From: Poriferisocius sp965200775
GTDB taxonomy: Bacteria; Actinomycetota; Acidimicrobiia; Acidimicrobiales; Bin134
Assembly: GCA_965200775.1 (NCBI GenBank)
Contig: OZ241383.1
Coordinates: forward strand, 2,728,001 to 2,792,000
Length of the DNA: 64,000 bases
Direction: 5' to 3'
Position numbers and translations under genes: made by a program. Shown here piece after piece: positions 24,361 through 31,599 of the stretch. Under the pieces are notes generated by a model that saw nothing but the letters and a program-made list of their open reading frames with translations, searched no databases and had not been told where the DNA came from. Within the stretch, counting starts at the first letter, position 1; the number at the start of each line of letters is the position of its first letter.

Positions 24361-25440
24361 ATGGCTACCAACTCACGTATTGCACTGGTCAGTGTTCTGG
24401 CCACCTTCGCCCTGTTGGCCACTGCCTGTGGCAGCGACGGGGGGACCAAACTCGATGGCGTTGCCGCCACCATCTACGACGGCAAGTGCGCCGGCGACAA
24501 CGGTTCTCTGGTTACCGTCTACTCCGGGCGGAGCGAGTACCTGATCAAGCCAGTCCTCGATGCGTTTAGCTGCGAGACCGGAACGTCGGTGCAAGTCCGG
24601 TGGGGTTCCTCCACCGATCTGGCTCTGTTGATCGACACCGAAGGCGACCAAACCGACGCCGATGTGTTCATCTCCCGGTCGCCCGGTCCGGTGGGTTACT
24701 TGGAGGCCGAGGGCCTGCTCGGTTCCATGGACAACAGCGTCCTCGATCTGGTGGACGACGATCATCGCAGCGCCGGCGGCACGTGGATCGGTTTCTCCGG
24801 TCGCAAGCGGGTTCTGGTCCACAGCCTCGACAGCGTTCCGACTTCCGAGCTGCCCAAGTCGGTGTTCGACCTCACCGAACCGGAGTGGAAGAGCCGGGTG
24901 GCCATCCCTGCCACCAACGGGTCTTTCCTCGACTGGTTCACCGTGTTTCGCGATCTCCATGGCGATGATGTCGCCACGCAGTGGTTGGACGACATGGTGG
25001 CCAACGACGCCCGGTACTACCCCAACAACGTTTCCATCGTGGAAGCCGCCGAGCGGGGGGAGATCGATGTCGGGTTGGTGAACCACTATTACAACGAGCG
25101 GATGGTGGCCGACGCCAAAGCTGCAGGCAAGGAGCACCGTGCAGCCAACCATGATCTGTCCGACGAGGACATCGGCTCGCTGCTCATCATCACCGCGGCC
25201 ACCATGACTGCAAATGTCGATGACCGAGAAGCCGCTCAGAGCCTTGTCTCCTACCTGCTTTCGGCGGGGGTGCAGAGGTACTTCACCAACAACACCTACG
25301 AGTACCCGCTGGCTGCCGGCATTGCCGCCAACCCCGCGCTGCCCCCTCTCTCAATCGGCTCGGTGGACTTCGACACCCTCGGAGGAGGCTTCAAGGGCAG
25401 CGAGGAGATCATCCAGCGAAGCGGCATCATCAACCAGTAG
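24361..25440 (+). CDS. Iron(III) ABC transporter substrate-binding lipoprotein, orphan
   Basis: 359 residues. A lipoprotein signal peptide ends LLATACGS with the lipobox cysteine at about 23. The mature protein has the ferric-binding (FbpA/FutA) fold: VTVYSGRSEYLIKPVLDAF at the start, and iron-ligand tyrosines in GLVNHYYNERM and NNTYEYPLAAG. It would bind ferric iron outside the membrane, but no permease or ATPase gene is adjacent; it sits between two P450 genes. The leader contains TTAGGATA (24313-24320), resembling half of an IdeR/DtxR box; the other half is not convincing. Confidence 0.85.
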   Translation: MATNSRIALVSVLATFALLATACGSDGGTKLDGVAATIYDGKCAGDNGSLVTVYSGRSEYLIKPVLDAFSCETGTSVQVRWGSSTDLALLIDTEGDQTDADVFISRSPGPVGYLEAEGLLGSMDNSVLDLVDDDHRSAGGTWIGFSGRKRVLVHSLDSVPTSELPKSVFDLTEPEWKSRVAIPATNGSFLDWFTVFRDLHGDDVATQWLDDMVANDARYYPNNVSIVEAAERGEIDVGLVNHYYNERMVADAKAAGKEHRAANHDLSDEDIGSLLIITAATMTANVDDREAAQSLVSYLLSAGVQRYFTNNTYEYPLAAGIAANPALPPLSIGSVDFDTLGGGFKGSEEIIQRSGIINQ

Positions 25441-25525
25441 CCGCGACATAACTCCCTGACACCTGGCCCTGCCATCGGAAGGGTTCGCCTGCACCGGCAA
25501 CGGGTAGTTCCACTAACGTTTGGCC

Positions 25526-26779
25526 GTGGACTTCGACACCCTGGATCTCATTTCCCCCAAGCGGTATGGCACCAACGGCCATCCGCACGAGCTGCTGGCC
25601 TGGCTCCGGCAGAACTCGCCGGTTCACTGGTGCGAGCCGGAGGGCTTCCAGAACTTCTGGGCCATCACCCGCCACGCCGACATCATCGAGGTGTCCACCC
25701 AGCCCGAGGTGTTCAGCAACGAAGAAGACGGCATCGTGGTGTTGAGCGATCAGCAGGTCAAGGATCAGGAGAGCGGCGAGAGCATCATCGGCAGCATGCG
25801 CACCATCATCAGCATGGACCCGCCAGATCACCGCTTCTACCGCAAGGTGGCGAGCGGCTTCTTCACCCCCCGGGGCATCAGCCAACTTGATCAGATCGTC
25901 ACCGAGAGCGCTCAGGCACTTCTCGACAGCCTGGGTGAGGAAGGCGAGTGCGACTTCGTGGACATCATCGCCCAGCGCCATCCGCTGCGGGTGCTGGCCA
26001 CCATCCTGGGCATCGACCGTGACGACGAGGAGCGCCTGCTCACGCTCACCCAGCAGCTCCTCGCCGGCGACGACCCCGACTACCGGCGAAAGGCGGGCAG
26101 TCGCAAGGAGGCCAGCGACGAGGTGGGCCTTGAATTCTACGCCATGTTCGACCGCATCATCAAAGACCGCCGGAGCAGTCCTCAGGACGACCTGGCCACC
26201 ATGCTGGCCCACGCTCACCTTCCCTCCGGAGAGGCTCTGGGTGAGATCGAGACGCTCGGCTACTACCTGATCGTGTTCACTGCCGGCCACGACACCACCC
26301 GCAACGCCCTGTCCGGCGCGCTGGAGGCGTTCCTCAAGCATCCCGACCAGCTCCAGCGACTGCGGGAACATCCCGACCTGGCCAAGGACGCCGTGGAGGA
26401 GATCGTCCGGTGGTCCACTCCGGTCAACTACATGAAGCGCACCGTCATGGAGGACGCCGATGTGGCCGGACAACCGGTGAAGAAAGGCGACTTCCTGATG
26501 CTCCTCTATGCCTCGGGCAACCGCGACGAGCAGGTGTTCGACAACCCTCACGGCTTTGACATCGGCCGCCGCCCCAACCGTCATCTCGGTTTCGGCTGGG
26601 CCGAGCACTACTGCCTGGGCGCCCATCTGGCACGGGCCAGCACCCAGGCCCTAATCACCCAGATGGCCGACCGGATCATCGAGATCGAGCCGTCCGGCCC
26701 GCCGGTCCGCACCGTGTCGAACCTGATAGTGGGGCTCAAGTCTCTGCCGGTGCGCTACAAGCTGAAGCCAGCGGCCTAG
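25526..26779 (+). CDS. Cytochrome P450
   Basis: About 417 residues. Typical motifs: I-helix LIVFTAGHDTTRNALSG, ExxR in AVEEIVRWSTPVNYMKR, and heme loop FGWAEHYCLGAHLARAS. The residues around the cysteine (GWAEHYC) resemble the CYP125/CYP142-like steroid hydroxylase group, a suggestion only. Start GTG 25526 or TTG 25520; neither has a strong ribosome site. It differs substantially from the P450 at 23045, so it is not a recent duplicate. Confidence 0.92.
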   Translation: MDFDTLDLISPKRYGTNGHPHELLAWLRQNSPVHWCEPEGFQNFWAITRHADIIEVSTQPEVFSNEEDGIVVLSDQQVKDQESGESIIGSMRTIISMDPPDHRFYRKVASGFFTPRGISQLDQIVTESAQALLDSLGEEGECDFVDIIAQRHPLRVLATILGIDRDDEERLLTLTQQLLAGDDPDYRRKAGSRKEASDEVGLEFYAMFDRIIKDRRSSPQDDLATMLAHAHLPSGEALGEIETLGYYLIVFTAGHDTTRNALSGALEAFLKHPDQLQRLREHPDLAKDAVEEIVRWSTPVNYMKRTVMEDADVAGQPVKKGDFLMLLYASGNRDEQVFDNPHGFDIGRRPNRHLGFGWAEHYCLGAHLARASTQALITQMADRIIEIEPSGPPVRTVSNLIVGLKSLPVRYKLKPAA

Positions 26780-26802
26780 ATCTCGCCCTACGCTCCCATC
26801 CA

Positions 26803-26991
26803 ATGAACGAACCCTGTATCGGACTCACCCTGGCCGATTCCACCCCGCCTCCGGTGGTGCGCCCCTACGACCCCGATGCACCCAATATGCTGGTAATGGT
26901 GCTCGATGATCTGGAGTTCACCGTCGAGACCGGCCGGCTCCCACCGCTCGACTTCGATGCCGAGCTGGACCACGCCATGCGGCACCAATAG
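26803..26991 (+). CDS. Small hypothetical protein
   Basis: 62 residues from ATG to TAG, ending two bases before the rhomboid-like gene. The segment DPDAPNMLVMVLDDLEF weakly recalls the start of sulfatases, but nothing after it fits. It has no ribosome binding site that I can see. It may be a real short gene coupled to the next, a remnant, or chance. Confidence 0.35.
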   Translation: MNEPCIGLTLADSTPPPVVRPYDPDAPNMLVMVLDDLEFTVETGRLPPLDFDAELDHAMRHQ

Positions 26992-26993
26992 CG

Positions 26994-27875
26994 GTGTATT
27001 CGTCCCGGCGCTTCGGCTACAGCGACGACCCCTGGTTCCGGATCGGGAGTTTTCCCGTCTCCACCACCGCGTTCCTGGTGGGCCTCGGGGTAGTTTCCAT
27101 GATTGTTTGGGCCGCAGAGGGCAGGCAAGGTCCGATCTTTGAGCATCTGTGGCTGGTGTCGGAGAACTTCTCCTTCGGGAGCGTCCTCGAAGGGGAGATT
27201 TGGCGACTGATCACCTGGCCCATCCCCAACGAACCCGACATCTGGACCATCATCTTGTTCGCCGTCTTCTACATGCTGGGCTCTCAGCTCGAGATGCTCA
27301 TGGGACGGGTGCGCTTTGCCTGGTTCCTGGTACTGCTCACCGTGATCCCCGCCGTGGTGGTAACCGGGGTGGATGCGGTGACGGGCATCACCGGCGGTGC
27401 CGCCGGACTGCGGTTGGTGGAGGTGGGAGTGCTGGTGGCCTTTGCCGCCCAATACGCCAATGCTCGGTTCTGGCCCGGCATCCCCGGCTGGGTCATCGCC
27501 GTGTTCGTAGTGGGGATCGATCTGCTGCAGGCCCTCGGCAATCGAAACGAGTACGACCTGATAATGCTGCTCTGCACCGTGGCGGTAGCCCTGCTCGGCA
27601 TCCGGGCGTTCGGCTACGCCACCGAACAGACGTGGATTCCCAAGCTGACCCTGGCCTCGCGAGCCAGCCAATCCCCCTCGGATTCCCGGGGATCGAATCG
27701 GCGCCGATCTCGTCGCAGGGGGCACCTGCAGGCCGTCCGCTCGCCCGACGCACCGGTCAGCCCGGAGATCGACGCCCTGCTCGACCAAGTGGCCAGCCAG
27801 GGCCTCGACAGCCTCACCCGCAAGCAGCGCAAGCAGCTCGAAGCCCACTCCCGCCGCCTCCGCCGCCGCCGCTGA
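26994..27875 (+). CDS. Rhomboid-fold membrane protein lacking catalytic residues
   Basis: 293 residues with about six membrane segments in the first 210 and a basic cytoplasmic tail. EIWRLITWPI matches the rhomboid WR motif and the layout is rhomboid-like. The catalytic GxSG is replaced by GGAAG and no catalytic histidine is seen in the last segment, so it is probably a non-proteolytic member. The C-terminal stretch EIDALLDQVASQGLDSLTRK is the short helical motif often attached to bacterial rhomboids. It starts at GTG 26994. Confidence 0.75.
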   Translation: MYSSRRFGYSDDPWFRIGSFPVSTTAFLVGLGVVSMIVWAAEGRQGPIFEHLWLVSENFSFGSVLEGEIWRLITWPIPNEPDIWTIILFAVFYMLGSQLEMLMGRVRFAWFLVLLTVIPAVVVTGVDAVTGITGGAAGLRLVEVGVLVAFAAQYANARFWPGIPGWVIAVFVVGIDLLQALGNRNEYDLIMLLCTVAVALLGIRAFGYATEQTWIPKLTLASRASQSPSDSRGSNRRRSRRRGHLQAVRSPDAPVSPEIDALLDQVASQGLDSLTRKQRKQLEAHSRRLRRRR

Positions 27876-27922
27876 GCAACTTCGCCTCATATATTTCTGG
27901 GGCCCTGGTAGGACATGACATC

Positions 27923-28105
27923 TTGGCGGGGAAGACCGGGTGCAACGAGTGGATGCCCCGAGCCCGCGCCCAGTGTGTGCTACCGCACAGCCACAGCGGG
28001 CCACACGGTCGAAGTGGAGGAGTTGAGCAAGAGCGCGGCGAAACCCGCTACGGTTACATGGTGTCGGCTTGGGGGAGGAGATCCCATGACACAAGTGGGC
28101 GATGA
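27923..28105 (+). CDS. Small Cys/His protein with CVLPxSHSGPH motif
   Basis: 60 residues from TTG 27923 (GGTAGGA upstream). AGKTGCNEWMPRARAQCVLP followed by HSHSGPHG resembles the C...CxLPxxHxGPH motif of many small actinobacterial proteins, possibly metal-binding. It overlaps the start of the proV-like gene by 20 bases. Its function is unknown. The motif is the main support; the TTG start is a guess. Confidence 0.42.
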   Translation: MAGKTGCNEWMPRARAQCVLPHSHSGPHGRSGGVEQERGETRYGYMVSAWGRRSHDTSGR

Positions 28106-29309
28106 CATAATCGTCTTGGACAGCGTCTACAAGATATTCGGGCCTCAGCCCATGGGAAGGGCCTTTGAACTGGCCAGCTCCGGAATGGGCAAGGACGAAG
28201 TTCAGGCCGAGACCGGCCATGTAGTCGGTCTCCACGACGTGTCCTTTTCGGTACCCAGGGGCGAGATATTCGTGGTCATGGGCCTCTCGGGGTCGGGCAA
28301 GTCCACTGCCATACGCACGGTCAACAAGCTCCACGACATCTCGGCAGGCACCGTCAAGGTCGAGGGGACCGATGTGCAGACCCTCGAAGGTTCGGAGCTT
28401 CAGGCGTTTCGCCGGAGCCACATGGGAATGGTCTTCCAGCACTTCGCTTTGTTCCCGCACCGCAACGTCATCGACAACGTGAGTTATGGCCTAAAGGTTC
28501 AGCGTGTCGACAAAGATTCCCGCAACGAAGCAGCCATGAAGGCGCTGTCGATGGTCGGCCTCGATTCCTACTCGCAAAACATGCCCTCGGAGCTGTCCGG
28601 CGGGATGCAACAGCGGGTTGGTCTGGCTCGGGCCCTGGCGTCGGATCCGGAGATCCTGCTCATGGACGAAGCATTCAGCGCCCTCGACCCCCTGATCCGC
28701 CGCCAGATGCAAGACGAGTTGCTGGAGATCCAGAGCGAGCTTCAGAAAACGATCCTGTTCATTACCCACGACCTCAACGAGGCGCTGCGCATAGGCGACC
28801 GGGTGTGCATCATGAAGGACGGTGCCGTTGTGCAGATTGGCACCCCCGAGGAGATCCTCACCGAGCCGGCCACCGGTTATGTGGCCGAGTTTGTTCAGGA
28901 TGTCGACCAAGGCCGAGTCATCCAGGTTCATGAGGTGATGCAAAAGCCCGCCCCTGTGACCGCAGACACGACCATCGCCGCCGCTATCGGTGCCATGGGT
29001 GATCGGATCGGTGCCTTTGTGTTGGATGACGCCGGTGCGCCCACCCATCTGCTTACTGTGGAGGACGCGGCCCGAGCCGCCAGCATGGGAACCACCGACC
29101 TCGCCCGTGCGCTGCGTACTGACTTCGAGCGCTGTGGCCCGGATGACCGACTCAATGAGGTGTACGCCGCCGCCGGTCGCGGCCTCTCCATTGCGGTGTG
29201 CGACGAATCAGGGGCACTGGTTGGGAACCTCGACCCTCGTCACATCATGGAAGAGATGGGCCGAGTTGAACATCTCATAGATGGATTCGAGCGGGAGGTA
29301 ATCCTGTGA
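28086..29309 (+). CDS. proV: Glycine betaine/proline-type ABC transporter ATPase
   Basis: 407 residues. Walker A is GLSGSGKSTAIRTVNKLH, the signature is ELSGGMQQRVGLARALA, and Walker B is EILLMDEAFSALDP; the last 120 residues form a pair of CBS-like domains (VTADTTIAAAIGAMGDRIGAF). This is the ProV/OpuAA arrangement, where CBS domains sense ionic strength. ATG 28086 has GGAGGAG upstream. ATGA-type overlap with the permease gene shows coupling. The complex would import betaine-like solutes for osmoprotection. Confidence 0.93.
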   Translation: MTQVGDDIIVLDSVYKIFGPQPMGRAFELASSGMGKDEVQAETGHVVGLHDVSFSVPRGEIFVVMGLSGSGKSTAIRTVNKLHDISAGTVKVEGTDVQTLEGSELQAFRRSHMGMVFQHFALFPHRNVIDNVSYGLKVQRVDKDSRNEAAMKALSMVGLDSYSQNMPSELSGGMQQRVGLARALASDPEILLMDEAFSALDPLIRRQMQDELLEIQSELQKTILFITHDLNEALRIGDRVCIMKDGAVVQIGTPEEILTEPATGYVAEFVQDVDQGRVIQVHEVMQKPAPVTADTTIAAAIGAMGDRIGAFVLDDAGAPTHLLTVEDAARAASMGTTDLARALRTDFERCGPDDRLNEVYAAAGRGLSIAVCDESGALVGNLDPRHIMEEMGRVEHLIDGFEREVIL

Positions 29310-31495
29310 GCCTGCTTGCCCAAACCGACTCACCCGGTATCTCCGACAACAAGGTCCTTGACCAGTGGAACGTGCCCTTCGGGGAATGGGTCGAGCAGAT
29401 GGTCAAGTGGATCGACCAGAACCTCGAATGGTTGCTCGACATCATCAGGTGGCCCTTCTCGTTCCTCTTCCGCAATTTCGTGGACGGGCCCGGTCACTAC
29501 CCCTGGTGGCAGATCACCGACATGTCGTGGGTGGTGCTCTGCATCATCTTCTTGGTGGTCGGGACTTTCTTTCGCAATCTCAAGGTCGGCGGATTTGTGG
29601 CCGGAGCTCTGGCCCTCTGCGGGCTCTTGGGCGGTGAATTCTGGGAGGAGACCGCCCTTACCGTGGGCATGATCGTTGTGGCGGTTGTGCTCTGTGCCGT
29701 GATCGGCATCCCGGTCGGCATCCTCTGCGGGCGCGTTGACGGGGTGTGGAATGCGGTTCGTCCAGCCCTCGACGCCATGCAGGTGGTCCACCCGTTCGTC
29801 TACATGTTGCCGATCGTCTTCTTCTTCAGCATCGGCCTAGAGCCGGCCACGATGGTCACCATGGTGTTCGCTCTGCCGCCTCTCATACGGCTGACCAACC
29901 TCGGCATCCGCCAGGTACCCGAGGACGTGGTCGAGGCAAGCCGAGCCTACGGCGCGCCCGAATGGCGGGTGCTCTTGGATGTGCAGCTTCCGCTGGCTCG
30001 ACCGGCAGTGATGACTGGGCTCAACCAGACGCTGCTGCTGTCGATTTCGATGCTGGGAATAGCGGCGATCATGGGGGCAGGCGGGCTTGGTTTGCTCGTG
30101 TTCCGGGCCATCACAAACCTCGATGTCCAACTGGGGGCGGCGGCCGGCTTGGCCCTGTTCCTGGTGGCGGTGGTGCTGGACCGAATCTCGCAGACCGAGG
30201 ACAGCGATCCGGAGAACTTGCTGACTCGCATCCGTCGAGCCTGGTTGCACAGGCAAGACCCGGAATCCTTGCTGCCGGAGGCAGCGGTCATCGGCGCCGT
30301 GGCCAAAACCCGCGGCCAACCCGCATCGCTTTCGGCCACTGAGCGTCGCGGGCTGAGCATTGCCGCCGTCGGGGCGCTGGTTGCCATCGTGGCTGTGTTC
30401 TTGCCATGGGGGTACGACTCGGGAAAGATCTCCGGCTACTCGCGTCTTGTGGACACCGGCTTGTGGGAGTACGTCGAGGTTGACCCCGAGGGGTCGCCCG
30501 GTGAGGTGGAGCTACAGGCTGCGAGCTCCAACCCGTTGGATGAGCAGAGCTTCAACGGTTTGGAAGCATCAGGCGGATCGTTCTATGGCATCGCCGTTCT
30601 GGGCTTCTCAATTCTGGTTCTTGCCGCTGTGGCCTTCAACCTCAAACGTCCAGGTGGAGGGGGAATCCGCCTGTTCGGGTCCAACGGCACGCTTGTGCTT
30701 GCGATCGGGCCTCTGGCTGCAGCCGTTGCTTTTCTCTGGGCCGCGCCAGGGCCGGACAATGTCTCCTTCAGCGGTGGCAGTGGGCCTTGGATCGCCGTTG
30801 TGGGGGGAGCTGTGGCGTTGATTGGTGCGACGATGTGGCTGAGGAGCGCGCCGTACTCGGCGTTGAGACCACTACCGGCCGGGGTGTCACGCGGTCAGCT
30901 CGGAGTGGCTGCGCTGGTGGTGGTGCTGGCCATCATCAGCGGGTTCTCGGGGTGGTCCTTCGATGGTCGTAGCGGAGCGGGTCTTGTGCCGGACTCGGGC
31001 ATTGAAGCCCAGATTGACGAACTGCGCGAAAAAGCTCGAGAGGATCCGTCCATCGCTGCCGAGATCGCGCAGGAGATCAGTGCAATCTCCAGCGCTGCTC
31101 GCCGGACCGGCACGGTCGTCATTGACGGATTCGCGAGTGACGGTGGCAGGTACGGGTACCTTGCCATCGGGCTTGCGGTTGTTGGCTTGGGGTTCGCCTT
31201 GCCGGCTGCGGGGTTGTTCGGAAGCGACGACAGGCGACGCCGACGCTGGAACTCGGCTGTAGCCGGTGTTGGCGTCGCTTTGATGGTGGTGTCCGTGGGG
31301 TGGATCGCCACGCTGCTCCGGGTTGCCGACCCCAAGGTCACCAGCGGTGCCGGTGCCTTCATCTGTCTGGTGGCGGGGTTCCTTCTCACTGCGAGCACGG
31401 CTCGCGTGCTGACGGAGTTCGACCGGTCGCAGGTTTACGTAGCCGTTGAGGGTCCCGATTCGGAACCCGAACCAGTGCCGGCCGCCACGGATTGA
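29306..31495 (+). CDS. proW: Betaine-type ABC permease with large C-terminal membrane extension
   Basis: 729 residues, about twice the usual ProW length. Residues 1-310 are a normal ProW/OpuAB permease: several membrane spans and the EAA loop (VVEASRAYGAPEWRVLLDVQLPLARPA). From about 345 a second, unrelated membrane region begins with roughly eight hydrophobic segments, including outside loops and a helical stretch AQIDELREKAREDPSIAAE. It ends in a Glu/Pro-rich tail. I do not recognise this extension. The start overlaps the ATPase gene by four bases and the binding-protein gene follows. Confidence 0.88.
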   Translation: MSLLAQTDSPGISDNKVLDQWNVPFGEWVEQMVKWIDQNLEWLLDIIRWPFSFLFRNFVDGPGHYPWWQITDMSWVVLCIIFLVVGTFFRNLKVGGFVAGALALCGLLGGEFWEETALTVGMIVVAVVLCAVIGIPVGILCGRVDGVWNAVRPALDAMQVVHPFVYMLPIVFFFSIGLEPATMVTMVFALPPLIRLTNLGIRQVPEDVVEASRAYGAPEWRVLLDVQLPLARPAVMTGLNQTLLLSISMLGIAAIMGAGGLGLLVFRAITNLDVQLGAAAGLALFLVAVVLDRISQTEDSDPENLLTRIRRAWLHRQDPESLLPEAAVIGAVAKTRGQPASLSATERRGLSIAAVGALVAIVAVFLPWGYDSGKISGYSRLVDTGLWEYVEVDPEGSPGEVELQAASSNPLDEQSFNGLEASGGSFYGIAVLGFSILVLAAVAFNLKRPGGGGIRLFGSNGTLVLAIGPLAAAVAFLWAAPGPDNVSFSGGSGPWIAVVGGAVALIGATMWLRSAPYSALRPLPAGVSRGQLGVAALVVVLAIISGFSGWSFDGRSGAGLVPDSGIEAQIDELREKAREDPSIAAEIAQEISAISSAARRTGTVVIDGFASDGGRYGYLAIGLAVVGLGFALPAAGLFGSDDRRRRRWNSAVAGVGVALMVVSVGWIATLLRVADPKVTSGAGAFICLVAGFLLTASTARVLTEFDRSQVYVAVEGPDSEPEPVPAATD

Positions 31496-31599
31496 GCCGG
31501 CGCGATTTTTGCGCCCTCTGACATCGTTTGGTTAGGGTGTCGGAACGTCTCCCGCCGTTTTCTCGATGCCGGGAGAACCATCAAACCAGAGAGGGGTCA

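Noticed and set aside
26803..26991. Remnant of a sulfatase
   Set aside because: Only about a dozen residues look alike and the catalytic Cys/Ser region is absent.
29497..30387. Minus-strand frames opposite the permease gene
   Set aside because: Shadows of the GC-rich plus-strand gene; compositions are unlike real proteins.
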